This document shows positions 21,502 through 31,946 of a DNA stretch of 64,000 nt, one piece after another. The stretch is from NCBI GenBank assembly GCA_959347315.1, contig OY365822.1:8992471-9056470 (forward strand). The letters run 5' to 3'. A program made the translations under genes and the position numbers. The stretch is from Bimastos eiseni (taxonomy: Eukaryota; Annelida; Clitellata; Crassiclitellata; Lumbricidae). How positions within the stretch are numbered: the stretch's first letter is position 1; the number at the start of each line of letters is the position of its first letter. The notes under the pieces were generated by a model. That model made no database searches and was not told the DNA's origin. It saw only the letters and a list, made by a program, of their open reading frames with translations.

Positions 21502-21951
21502 CTTCGAAGGCCATCAGATAGATGCTGTCCGGACTCGTCACCGTCAGCCCCAGTATGATCTTGTTCGTCTCCGACAGATAGACCGGTCGATCCCTCTGCC
21601 CCAACTCCGTCCGGCAGACGACGATTGGTCGACGGACAGCCTCAACCGCCGCCTGCCCTCCTCGCCCCTCGCCCAAGGCCTGACCTCCGTCGGCCAACAC
21701 CGTGGCGATCTCGACACAGGCGTCATCTGTGGAGTGGCCGGTAGACTGAACTGTGGATGGTGACGAGGCGTAGTAGCCCTTAAGAAGGAGACGGATGCGC
21801 TGGCCAGGGTCCACCGTCAGCTTCCAGGGACATCGCTCGCTTCCGTAGTGCGACTCAACGGCGATTAGGCTTGCGATGTATCCAGAGGAGTGAGGGAAGG
21901 CTGGAGCATTAATGCCTTCCGGTCGGCACGTACTGTCCTCCTTCGACAAAA
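21502..21951 (-). CDS. Lectin-CUB-sushi receptor, exon 3: CUB-like domain
   Basis: 450 nt encoding residues 134 (split Val) to 283 and part of Ala284. It shows the CUB layout: Cys142, an SSGYIASL stretch, Cys174 in RCPWKLTV followed by DPGQRIRL (the usual C-x-W-x-I-x-x-x-x-G-x-x-I block), Cys212 in DDACVEI and Cys246 in VVCRT, and a C-terminal hydrophobic strand SIYLMAFE. The insert at about 221-238 (GGQALGEGRGGQ region) is Gly/Ala-rich and looks like a species-specific loop. The acceptor is CATATTTTCAG, and the donor is GAAG before GTAAGAGG, a near-perfect consensus. Phase 1 at both ends. The longer upstream frame is intronic. Confidence 0.88.
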
Positions 21952-21969
21952 CTGAAAATATGTAATAAT

Positions 21970-22070
21970 TTAATGTAGTGGAGTGGAATGGAATGGAATG
22001 ACATGGAATGCAATGTAATGTAACGGAATGTAATGCATTGCAATTTACTGGAATGGAATGCAATGGAACA
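21970..22070 (+). repeat. GGAAT-type degenerate satellite
   Basis: About 100 bp of GGAATG, TGTAATG and GCAATG pentamer-like units directly beside a family A 3' end (ATAGCGCCACTCGA at 22076-22090). Confidence 0.7.
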
Positions 22071-22071
22071 C

Positions 22072-22110
22072 TTATATAGCGCCACTCGATATCAGAGTCG
22101 CTCACGACTC
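22072..22110 (-). mobile_element. LINE family A 3' end
   Basis: TTATATAGCGCCACTCGATA, the family A terminal motif in inverted orientation. The GGAAT-type satellite on its left sits where the element's tail would be. Confidence 0.5.
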
Positions 22111-22394
22111 AACAAATAGCTAAAAGAAAAACAGGAAAGCCTTTAGGCACCTCCGGAAGGCAGCAGAGGAAATAGCTGAAAAGAGAGATAGAGAGCAGCT
22201 CCTACCGAAGAGGAAAGGGAAGCTCACAAGGTTCCAGAGATCTTCTAACAAATTCTACACCTCTGGCCCTCTGATGGGTCTGGTCATCTCTATTCAATCA
22301 CACGAATGATCGATTACAGTACCTTTATAATGACCTTTATAAAAAGAAGATACACCTTCTCTTCGGAATGACCTTTAATTAATTTATTCGTTAC

Positions 22395-22450
22395 GAGAAC
22401 TTATGTATCGCCCCTATTCAAGGTGATTAACCATGCAGAGGCGCCCTCAG
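22395..22450 (-). mobile_element. LINE family A 3' end, diverged
   Basis: ACTTATGTATCGCCCCTATTCAAGG followed by CAGAGGCGCC keeps the family A spacing between the CGCCCC and GAGGCGC parts. Confidence 0.45.
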
Positions 22451-22864
22451 CCCTAGTCGCGGTAACGAATGAATGAAGAAATTCGTGATCCAACCCACCA
22501 ATTTTCGCATAGCATCTGACCCGACCCGACCCGATACAGGGACGACTCGGAAGATGACAATAAATTCGGTTAGATAGGGAAGGTGGTGTTGTGCGGGAGC
22601 TATATTAATCGGCAAGGTCAAAAAGTGCAGGTTAGTAGCTAGCTGGCCGACCGCGAATGTCGAAAGCCTATTTGGCTGGAAACGACGTACGTCACTAATG
22701 ACCACCGAAAACGAAGAGAAACGGACGGATGGCGTGAGAGACCAACTTCGTGGCGGATGGCATTCTGGGTCAAATCAAAAGATAATACTGGGTGGCGCCT
22801 CAGTCCACACTTCGTCAAGGAGAGAGGGGTAAGGGAAGCTGAAGCAAAGAAAGCGGAGCAGAGA

Positions 22865-23040
22865 AATATAAATTCAGGATCGAACCCACCTCAAGTCACT
22901 GTGTTGCCACCGTGGACAAGTTGCTTACCCAAACTAATTGTCTGTGAGTAAGACAACGGGAAGCCACCCCACTAATATCGCCCGCGGGTGGCATGAAGCC
23001 AATGGATCTGCATGTTCTTATTGGTAATATGTGGTATAGA
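22865..23040 (+). mobile_element. tRNA-derived SINE-2, copy 1
   Basis: Shares with the 42.9-43.1 kb copy the ordered strings ATCGAACCC, AAGTCACTG, GGACAAGTTG, TGTCTGTGAG and ACGGGAA.CCAC. Shares with the 40.5 kb copy GAGGGTGGCAT.. followed by CCAATG. The 5' tRNA-like part is diverged. Confidence 0.7.
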
Positions 23041-23200
23041 GTTATTTTTATCCCTCACAGACAGAGCGTATACCCACGGGTGCTTTGGTTGCAGACTGTT
23101 GAATGACGACTGATTAATAAGTGGCGATGGTCAGCGATAATGACCCCAAACATTCGAGCATCGCCTGACTTGGATAGCACGTACACAGTTGGAGCAGGAT

Positions 23201-23422
23201 GTGTGGCACGGTAGCTGATCGGTTAGAGCGGTCGGCCCATAACATTCAGTGTACGCTGAGTGAGCGGGTTCGACCCTCGTCGGAGGTGTCAGTCACTGTG
23301 TAGGAACCTTGAGCAAGTCCTTCGTGCACAATTGCCCTGCAGTACAACTGCAATTGCGACGTCGAGGCGTGTGCACTTCTGAGCCAAAGATGTTGGAAGA
23401 AGGTCGACATAAAATTTCAAGA
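23201..23422 (+). mobile_element. tRNA-derived SINE-1, copy with intact A and B boxes
   Basis: Starts GTGTGGCACGGTAGCTGATC. A-box-like TAGCTGATCGGTTAGAGC and B-box-like GGGTTCGACCC are spaced as in a tRNA. A body follows, with CACTGTGTAGGAACCTTGAG and a CAATTGC..TGCAGTACAACTGCAATTG inverted repeat. About 215 bp match the inverted copy at 40715-40928. It lies directly before LINE coding sequence that begins near 23410. Confidence 0.85.
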
Positions 23423-24325
23423 ATTTCAAATTTCAGGAAGAAGTGAAATACAGCTATCCATTTAAAAAAAAACTTCTCAATCTTTATTCCTCTCGAGTGA
23501 AACTCCATCGTGTCTGTTATGAAGCGCCAAAACATGAGATACAAATTTTGGGTGTGACCATGTCTGATATACTTGGATTTGAGACACACATTGATCAAAT
23601 TTGCTGCAAGGCCCGACAATCCATGTTCGCCTACATGTTTTAGTTGCCCATGGGCTCCATCCATGGTCAACGATTGTTTGATGTTGTTCTTGCTACCACC
23701 CTAGCTCGACTACTCTACGCCTCTCCCGTTTGGTAGGGATTTGCCAATGTACAGGAGCGAGATCGCCTAAATGGTGTTCTAAGAAAACTGACCCGTTCTG
23801 GCTTCCTTCCCGTAAATGTTCCTTCTTTTGAAGAGCACTGCTCTAAAGCTGAATTTGCTCTCTTCCGCTCAGCTCTGTTGAATCCATATCACGTCCTTCA
23901 TGACCTTCTCCCTCCTCGTAAGATCACCCCTTACAATATGCGACCCACGTCACATGACCTCATCTTACATAGAGTTGATACCTTTGAAAAGAGATCTTTC
24001 ATCATGCGTATACTAGTTGACTTTGTTTGAAACTGTAAGCTATTATGCATTTGCTGGTAGTCTAATATAGAATATTCTTACTCACTTACTTAAATTGCAC
24101 TACACATGAAATTTATATTTCTAGGCACACATTGAACTGCGTTATCCAAATTTCTTTGTATATGAGACTAAAAGACAGGTTTGTTATATTTTTCAAGAGT
24201 ATTTTCAATACGAGAATGTTCTTTGACCTTGTTTAAATGTGACACTATTGTTTAAGCATTTTGTAAGCTATTGTGCGTTTGCTGGTAGTCTAATAAAGAA
24301 TATTCTTACTTACTTACTTACTTAC
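23410..24325 (+). mobile_element. LINE ORF2 C-terminal part with duplicated 3' end
   Basis: A decayed reverse transcriptase C-terminus (CR1/L2/jockey-like) runs from about 23440 to 24030. It contains a QILGVTMSD block, a LLYASPVW block followed by a stop, a RLNGVLRKLTRSGFLP block and a DLLPPRKITPYNMRP block. Two stops break the frame. The 3' terminal sequence (TGTAAGCTATT.TGC, TTTGCTGGTAGTCTAATA, then AGAATATTCTTACT) appears twice, ending at about 24095 and 24325. The second copy ends in (TTAC)n. Confidence 0.85.
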
Positions 24326-24394
24326 TGTGGTCATTAATGATAGACAGAAAGATACACAGAGAGACATATATACCTAACCGGCTGCAACTATCAA

Positions 24395-24537
24395 TCAATT
24401 GTAAGGGTGACCCTGATTACAGGATTTTTTGTCCTTTAAGGGTTTCTGTAAGTCCCTATTGGCTCTCAGCTTATTGTCATCATTTTGTACTTGTGCTTGT
24501 TATTTGGAGACAATAAAACCGCTTGGTTATGGTTACA
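24395..24537 (+). mobile_element. LINE 3' end with CAATAAAACC terminus
   Basis: Contains TTTTGTCCTTTAAGGGTTTC, CTATTGGCTC and, at the end, CAATAAAACC followed by GGTTATGGTTA. The same order is found at 26095-26220. Confidence 0.6.
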
Positions 24538-24539
24538 TG

Positions 24540-24700
24540 GAGATAGACAGAAAGATGGATGGATAGATAGATAGATGGATGGCTGGATATATATATATAT
24601 ATATATATATATTTAGATAGACGGACGGACGGAGGACGGACGAACAGACAGGCAAATAGACAGACAGACAGAAAGAGTAGCTAAGGAACAGATAAATACA
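24540..24700 (+). repeat. GATA/GGAC/TA compound microsatellites
   Basis: GATAGATGGATG, then a TA run (24589-24612), then GGAC and CAGA runs. Confidence 0.85.
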
Positions 24701-24971
24701 TAACATTTCGAACAGACAGTGAACGAATGTGAGAGATGATGAGAGTGATTGCGGAGTATGTATCCTATAGACCCAATCACAAGCCATGACGTCACCTGTC
24801 GTGACTTAGCGCAGTAACGGCGTTCTCTGCGAAACGTACAATTATTAATTAGACCCAACGTGCAGACAGAGAGGCAGAGGAGAAGAGGAAGGGAGTAAGA
24901 GAGACAAAGACAGACACAGAGAGACAGAGACAACCGAGATAGGCAATAACAAACAGAAAGAAAGAAAGAAC

Positions 24972-25349
<378 letters not shown>

Positions 25350-25416
25350 GAGACGCAGAGACAGAGACAGAAAGAGATACAGAGAGACAGGGATACAGAG
25401 AGACAGAAAAACAGAC

Positions 25417-25447
<31 letters not shown>

Positions 25448-25530
25448 GACACAGACAGAGAGACAGAGAGACAGACAGAGACAGACAGACAGACAGACAT
25501 ATACAGAGACAGGCAGACATACAGAGACCA
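25350..25530 (+). repeat. (CAGA)/(GAGA) array
   Basis: Degenerate CAGA and GAGACAGAG units following the GATA array. Confidence 0.85.
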
Positions 25531-25744
25531 GCGGACGGATTGACGTATAATAACTGTCAAAAGAATTTCGAGATTACTATATAGGCAACTGTAGCCATCC
25601 ATCCCGTTATCTACCTATATATCTGCCTGTATGTCTGTCTATTTGTCTATCTGCGATCTATCTATCCATCTAAGCATCTATTTGTCTATCTGCCTGCCTA
25701 CCTGCCTATCTATCAATCCATCCCTTGATCTATTTCCTAGTCTT

Positions 25745-26222
25745 AATCGCATATAGAAGAAATCGTGAGGATCACATGTTATTATATTATTGCCAATGTC
25801 ATGATATTAATGATCATTTTGCCAACTACAAACCTGTGTTTTCTAGAACATATACACGAATGTTTTCAATTAGATACTTCGGCCCTAAGGCTTAGAACAA
25901 ACTACCAAAGGATATACGTTCCTTAAATAATCTCGGTTCTTTAAAATCAAGATTGCACGAATATTTGAATATTTGATCAATCCAGGTTATGTGACACTTA
26001 TAATTAATTGTAGTTAACTAGTTAAGAATTGTCTTTTTTCCATGTTTCAATGTCGTATCAGCTGCCATCATTGATAGTCGCATTAAGGTGATCCGACTAC
26101 GGGACTTGTGTCCTTTTTGGAGTTTCTTCCTTGTTGGCTCCTTTTCCTTAAAAAAACTATATTTGAATACTTGTAGTACTTGTTTGGGATCAATAAAACC
26201 AGTCGTTATGTTATGTTATATT
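25745..26222 (+). mobile_element. LINE ORF2 C-terminus and 3' end (CAATAAAACC type)
   Basis: A decayed C-terminal block reads TRTYTRMFSIRYFGPKA, stop, then NKLPKDIRSLNNLGSFKSRL and HEYLNI before a stop. This is the usual end of L2/CR1-type ORF2 proteins. The 3' region ends GGATCAATAAAACCAGTCG followed by a TTATG/TGTTA tail. Confidence 0.8.
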
Positions 26223-26334
26223 GTAAAATCACAAGAACGTTTACTTTAGGATGACAGGATAACTTAATTAGGATTTGTGAGTTCAAAATTGCAACATATA
26301 CCTTTATCTTTTCCAAAGTTAGTGGGCAGTAGTT

Positions 26335-26432
26335 CCAATTTAACGACACGTTGTGACAAGAAAGATCATTAGCGTCGCTCTCCTCCTTTATCCAGACTTG
26401 GGACAGGCACTGCCAGAGTGCGAACATTGGCG
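26335..26432 (-). mobile_element. LINE family B 3' end
   Basis: Minus-strand match to the family B terminal sequence (CACTCTGGCAGTGCC, then GTCCCAAGTCTGGATAAAGG, AGGAG, GCGACGCTAATGAT, TGTCGTTAAA). No coding sequence attached. Confidence 0.75.
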
Positions 26433-26439
26433 GAGTATT

Positions 26440-27155
26440 TCCGAAGTTGTGAATTTAAGCTGCTAAATCTTATTTCAGTTCGAAAGAGTTATCTAGAAGA
26501 AAACGGACATTTAGGTCTTTTAGGGTTCCTTGGAATATTTACTTGTGCATCCATTTGCATCTAATTCGTGTCCGTGTAAGGCGCACCTGAACTATCATTC
26601 GGCGCACAGGGTCAAAATTTTGGGATAACGGACACAAACACGCACGCCCACACACCAACAGAACGATTGTCTCTGTGCTTACCTGACATACAACAAGGGG
26701 TTCGAATCCGATTGGGTAAAGTGACGAAGACATACAGACAACCAGACACAGATAGACAGACATACAAAAGGTATATCTGGCCTTTAAAAGCTGGTACGCA
26801 ATACGCATGCTCAGCACGTGATGTTCATTTTAAAATATTGAAAGATGTAACGTAATAATTTATTTTATTTTTATAGGCTTATATTGTAAATGTATAGACC
26901 CCTAAGACCAGTATGTAATATGTTCAAACTATAAAAATTATTAGCAAAATTTTACTGACCATCACATTATAGCAGAAAGTCTATACAACTGGTGAAATAT
27001 TATAAATTCTTTTATTTCGTTAAAAATTGTCGTTGAACTATTTTTGGTGATTTTTATCTTGTTTTTGGTAAGCAATTGCGTATTTTGCTTCCATGCAGCG
27101 CCGCCACTACAAAAGCCAGTAAGACGGAATGAGAGATATTTATGAAACCTAAGAC
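26440..27155. other. Unique non-coding stretch in intron 2
   Basis: AT-rich sequence without recognisable repeats beyond short ones. Confidence 0.35.
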
Positions 27156-27240
27156 TTCAGTTTAACGACACTCCGATAAGTAATATCCTTAGCGTCGCCC
27201 TCCACCTTTATCCAGGCTTGGAGTTAGCTGGAGACTTCTG
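27155..27240 (-). mobile_element. LINE family B 3' end, truncated
   Basis: TTTAACGACACTCCGATAAG, TCCTTAGCGTCGCCCTCC and TTTATCCAGGCTTGG keep the family B order in inverted orientation. Confidence 0.7.
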
Positions 27241-27549
27241 TAGCGCCTATGTTTTTAGTCTAAAATTTAAGTTGCCCTACGCATCATCATTCGTGACTGC
27301 CCTCTCAATGATGGATGGTCAAAAACAAAAGAGGCGAAGAGGCTTCTGGATCAATCTTCAGTTAAAATGAGTCAACGACCCATCATATCCACACACGCGG
27401 TGGAGGCTGCTTGTATAATTATAGCCCAGAACTGGGGCCTACTAATCTCCCACGGCCTAAGTGCCTCTTCTAACCTGTATGATGGAGCCCAACAAACGGA
27501 GTGAGAGTGTAACATACGAGCAAAAGAGATAAAAGACGGACATACGGTT

Positions 27550-27554
27550 ACACG

Positions 27555-27590
<36 letters not shown>

Positions 27591-27605
27591 CAAGCAGGCA
27601 GGCAG
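27550..27605 (+). repeat. (GGCA)n microsatellite
   Basis: About 13 GGCA tetramers, followed by 27606-27728, a TATATG/TA-rich array. Confidence 0.95.
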
Positions 27606-27728
27606 ACATATATATATATATATGTATATATATATATGTATGTGTATATATATATATGTATATATATATGTATATACATATATATATATATGTATATATA
27701 TATATATGTATGTATATATATATATATG
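27606..27728 (+). repeat. TA/TATG array
   Basis: Alternating TATATATATATG and TATGTATG units. Confidence 0.9.
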
Positions 27729-27734
27729 GTCCGA

Positions 27735-28100
27735 CAGACAAAGAGGCAGGCAGGCAGAAAGACAGACAGATAGATAGACAGACATATACACAGATAGACA
27801 GATAGATAGGTATATAGACAGTCACAAAAAGAGGCAGGAAGACAGACAGACAGGCAGACAGACAGATAGACATACAGACAGTTAGACAGAGAGAGAGAGA
27901 GAGACAGATTCACAAACAGAAAGACAAATGCAAAGAGAGACGGACACACAAAGAGGCTGGCAGGCGGGAAGACAGACAGACAGACACAGACACACATACA
28001 CAGACAGACAGACACAGACACACATACACAGACAGACAGACACAGACACACATACACAGACAGACAGACACAGACACACATACACAGACAGACAGACAGA
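27735..28100 (+). repeat. CAGA array ending in a 28-bp minisatellite
   Basis: Degenerate CAGA, then from about 27975 four copies of a 28-bp unit built from CAGACAGACAGACACAGACA plus CACATACA. Confidence 0.93.
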
Positions 28101-28109
28101 TTAATCGTA

Positions 28110-29300
28110 GCGAGGAGAGTAGAAAGAAACGTAATCTAACGTTAGCGTGCATTATAGTGTGTGCGTATCAAGTGTATAGACAAACACGCATTCGCTACGT
28201 TTTTCCAGAACGTTTCCGAGTACTGTTCCGTTCCGTTAATTGAGCCATCGCAACGAAGTGATCACACACGCACACGTACACACCTCCATCAATCCACCCT
28301 GAGACCCACTTCAACCCTCATACCCTCACCACGTGTGCAATTACCGCCGTCATAAACGGCAATTGATTTTCGCAGCGAATAGCGTAAGGCTCATCGTGGA
28401 GACCGCCGACAATATAACGATTAAGAGAAAGTCGATTTTATGTGCAATAACATCGCTAACAACCTTCGTCGGAAAATATTACTAATGCCACGAGAATTGA
28501 AACAAAATTAAAATTAACTACTCTCACCAACGCCACTAAGACAAGGAGAGAAGTGGAGTAAGAAATATTGGCAAAACAATTAACCCACAATTTTTCCCAT
28601 GCGGATGTACGTAAACGTCACGATCTTCCTTAAGGCGGGTTTTCCATGTGAAAGAATCCTTCCATGATGATTAATTAATTTTCAGAATTTATGTAGAGCA
28701 ATTTAGATGAGCCTACTCATAAGCGCTCCCATTCCCATTCCACCACGGCTAAAAAATAAATGTTTAGTTGGCATCTTTCATACTGGTAGCACCACATTCT
28801 TCACGTGTGGTTCTAAGAGGTGAATTCGACCGTGAGGCAGTTTTGGATAGGTAGTGACTCCCCAGAGATGCTCCTATTGGTTTCTGTTGACATAGCTATT
28901 CCTAAACTTTCCTCCTTCATTACTAATAGTTAACGAATGATCTTGTTATGTCAAAAAAGATGTGAAAATTTCTTGCTTCCGATTATTATCGCCCAAAACT
29001 AGTGATTCTAAGGAACATAGGGACTTTTTAGTCCGGTGCATGTTAGTCCTTGGTATAATTTGTCTCAGCGACACCTTGCCACTGCGTTCAATGCGATTGG
29101 GTGTTTGCGGTCAAGCGGACGGAAGTCTGTATGTCAAATGTCGCGAAATGGTTCAGCCACTTGTTGAGCAGTTTCTCAGTAGATATGGCGCAATTAGAGG
29201 AGTGGAAAGAGGGAGTGGATCGATCAGTGGGAGGATGGCGGGGGAGGTCTGATGGTACGGCCTGTGGCACGGACCGGAAAGGAATGAGTACCACTTAACG
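28110..29300. other. Unique stretch in intron 2
   Basis: No gene recognised. 28960-29050 resembles 11585-11680 (TTCTTGCTTC.GATTA...CC..AAAACT.GTGA and GGGACTTTTTAGTCCGGTGCAT), so a dispersed unclassified repeat is likely. Confidence 0.4.
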
Positions 29301-29530
29301 GAATTACTAATAACAGCCGTTAATCGAAACGACGCCGCCTGCTTCGTCTACGGCGCTTAGTTCTGTGCGGCCGGCGTCGGCGGCGCACTCATCTTGACGT
29401 CGGTGCACGGCTCTATGGTCGACCGACATCAATGGCGGACGTCGTCGTGGCAAGAAGTCAAACAAGATGTCGCGACGGGTTCACCGACACGGCGTGCTGT
29501 AAGAATCGGTTGCGCGCGAATTGAGAATGG
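29300..29530. other. CpG-rich patch
   Basis: About 230 bp with very frequent CG, for example GGCCGGCGTCGGCGGCGC. It contains a 30-codon frame starting ATGGCGGACGTCGTCG. No splice or family evidence. Confidence 0.35.
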
Positions 29531-29649
29531 AATCCGTTTAAATAGATGAATGAATATTGAAGAGTTGTAGTAACGATTCAGTATCACTTGCCATTTTGAA
29601 ATGGCGTCGCGTCATTTAATTAAGGTCCCAGTTCACGGACCGTCTGCTA

Positions 29650-29745
29650 GCTGCTATAGTACTCAGGCAGTGCCAGTCCCAAGCTGGGATAAAGGAGGAG
29701 GTCGACGCTAATGATTTTTGTTATCACACAGTGTGGTTAAGCCTC
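29650..29745 (+). mobile_element. LINE family B 3' end
   Basis: CAGGCAGTGCCAGTCCCAAG, CTGGGATAAAGGAGGAGG, CGACGCTAATGAT, TATCACACAGTGTGGTTAA, a good family B match in plus orientation without coding part. Confidence 0.75.
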
Positions 29746-29749
29746 AACT

Positions 29750-30960
29750 ACCAATACAGTATACAATCCCGAGATTTTTACATCATCTCTGGAATAAGCC
29801 ACCTTCGGGAAGCGCCCTCTTGCACAGAGGCGCTGCCTACGCTCTCTCACCGTTGCGGCCAAATGCTATATTATTCACTGCATAATGCAACGCGGCAGAG
29901 TATAAGAACGTTCTCTACTCTGGGTAATTATATAGAGCATCTAGTTGACCTCTGGGAGCGAATAATAGCGGTGGGGTGTAGACAAAAAGAGGCGATGCCC
30001 TGTCGGTGAGCTGCAGAGGTTGCGTTGGTCGCTGAGTCGGATTATCTATACCTGAATTTTGGAGACAACGCCTCTAAAAGCGCTCGGTCGTATCTTTTGT
30101 GATTGTAATTGTTACCGAACATTATAAATCCAATTATCGAAGATACATTTCTGGTATCACCTGCGTTGCCTTTATACCTATAGTTGTCCATTTCTATTTG
30201 ACAATTAGTTTAGACTTAAGAACCGGTTTTCACACAACACTTTACAGCTGGTAATCTTTTAACTTGCGTTTACACAATTCCAAAGGCTCGTCAATTCTTT
30301 GGCAATGAATTCCAATAGTTAGGACCATTTTTAGTGCTATGCTGTCTAAATATGATGATAGCTGTCGGAGGAGCTTGAATCTGCTATAGGCAATATGCAA
30401 TGGTGATGCTTATAAACGCTGGTTCCCCAATCTGAAGCTTGTTAAACATTCGAGCAGCAAAATTACTGTAGCTATAAATAGATTGGCAGTGTTTGCCCTG
30501 AATGGAACACTACATAATCAGTCGCAAAATTATCTCTCCGAGAGTCTGCAAGCAAGTTAAATGAGTTAGATAAGTAGTGGTTCAAATCCCTACTTACTTA
30601 CTTCCTTACTTTACATTACCTCGTTTTCAAATTGCTGCATGTCTGAGACCTGGTCATACGGTATAACCAGGTCTCATACCTGACAAAGCTAGAATCAATA
30701 TTCACTGATAGGATTATATAATAATACATAGCGCAGTTGACATGCGATGCATATATATATATATATATATTATTGCTGTAATACATTCATTGGAATTTGC
30801 GTGTTTCCTTATCTTCGCATAGTAGATAAGCCTTGAAAATCACAGATTATGTTATAATTATCAGTCGGATATCCCTTTCTAGCTGACAAGTTTCCTCTTA
30901 TATAGATGGCTGAGATCATGTATCTAATTTCGGTGTCCGATCTAATCCGATGGTTATCGT
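29750..30960. other. Unique AT-rich stretch in intron 2
   Basis: Includes an ACTT run (30592-30605), a hairpin at 30645-30675 and a TA run (30750-30772). No gene recognised. Confidence 0.35.
30645..30675. repeat. 31-nt perfect-arm hairpin
   Basis: GAGACCTGGT and ACCAGGTCTC flank an 11-nt loop that itself contains the near-palindrome ATACGGTAT. Confidence 0.8.
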
Positions 30961-30964
30961 ATCA

Positions 30965-31050
30965 CGACACTGTGCCATAATAAAGATGATTGGCGTCGTC
31001 CTCGCCATTCTCATGGCTTGGGACTGGCATTACCAGAATATGGACAGCGA
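30965..31050 (-). mobile_element. LINE family B 3' end, diverged
   Basis: CACGACACTGTGCC, AAGATGATTGGCGTCGTCCTC and ATGGCTTGGGACTGGCATTA keep the family B order on the minus strand. Confidence 0.6.
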
Positions 31051-31257
31051 CAGACTTAATCAACTTAACAACATGCTGCATGGGAACAATGAGAAGTGAC
31101 GGCGATAATGCAGTCTACCATGTCGGAGGCACAGTCATTGGAAACTTGACGTCAATGTTGCAAAGTTTAACAAATTACCTCTAAAAATCACCCTAACTTC
31201 ACCCTAGAAATCAGCCTGAAAATCACCAGAAAATAACCTTGAAAATCACCTCAAATA

Positions 31258-31712
31258 AGATTGCCCGCGAAACTTGGCAACGCCTCTGTGTACATGTGGG
31301 ATGTTCTTCACTGGTTTCCAGTTCAGCAGCGCATCCATTGTAGGATCTCCTCTATTGTCTGGTACCTGTGTCTTGCGCCTGTCTATCTTCAGGATTTTGC
31401 TCGGGTCGCCGGTCTCTTCGCTCGACCTCTGGTGGCGACTTTGTGGCTTCACATGCTCACCAGACAGAATTGAGCTAGCTAGCTTTCACGATTGTGGGTC
31501 GCAGTATTTGGAACAACCTCCCTCCTATCTGACCTGCGCTTTCTCACGCGCGACCTGTCTGGCTCTTTCTATAAACTCTCCTCAAGGCTTTCATCTTCTA
31601 ACTCCTCCAGAGATTGCGCTCTGGCAGTGCCAGTCCCAAGCCTGGATAAACTAAGAGGGCGACGCTGATGATCTCTGTTATCACGCAGTGTCGTTAACAC
31701 TGCAACTAACGA
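31258..31712 (+). mobile_element. LINE ORF2 C-terminus joined to family B 3' end
   Basis: A decayed reverse transcriptase C-terminus starts with a DVLHWFPVQQRIHCRISSIV block and an APVYL block, runs through a stop near 31471, and leads without a break into the family B terminal sequence (CTCTGGCAGTGCCAGTCCCA, then GCCTGGATAAA, GGGCGACGCTGATGATC, TATCACGCAGTGTCGTTAA). This copy links the dispersed short element to its parent LINE. The same DVLHW block occurs on the minus strand at 60140-60335. Confidence 0.85.
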
Positions 31713-31734
31713 ACTAATATATATATATAGTTTG

Positions 31735-31815
31735 ATAGGGCATGGGTCGGGAGCGCTTCTAAATAGTTATCTGAAAAGGCGCTGTATAAAGTGCATGGGT
31801 TGATTGATCAGAGAA
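31735..31815 (+). mobile_element. LINE family A 3' end
   Basis: GGTCGGGAGCGCTTCTAAAT, then GGCGCTGTATAAAG, then a GATTGAT tail. It closely follows the 39.7 kb copy. Confidence 0.75.
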
Positions 31816-31946
31816 AGCTTGGAAGGAGGAGGATCGGGTCGAATATGGTAGGTATATTTTGGATGGATGATGGTGAGTGGATTATTGAGTGGAAGATGGT
31901 AGGTAAGTGGAAAGGAAAATGGCAAAAAAGTAATTATAAATTATAT

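Noticed and set aside
21970..22070. Relation to vertebrate GGAAT satellite III
   Set aside because: Only about 100 bp, degenerate and locally derived; shared pentamer composition is not evidence of homology.
23201..23300. Functional tRNA gene
   Set aside because: A and B boxes are present, but the head continues into a repeated body and occurs again inverted at 40.9 kb, so it is SINE-derived.
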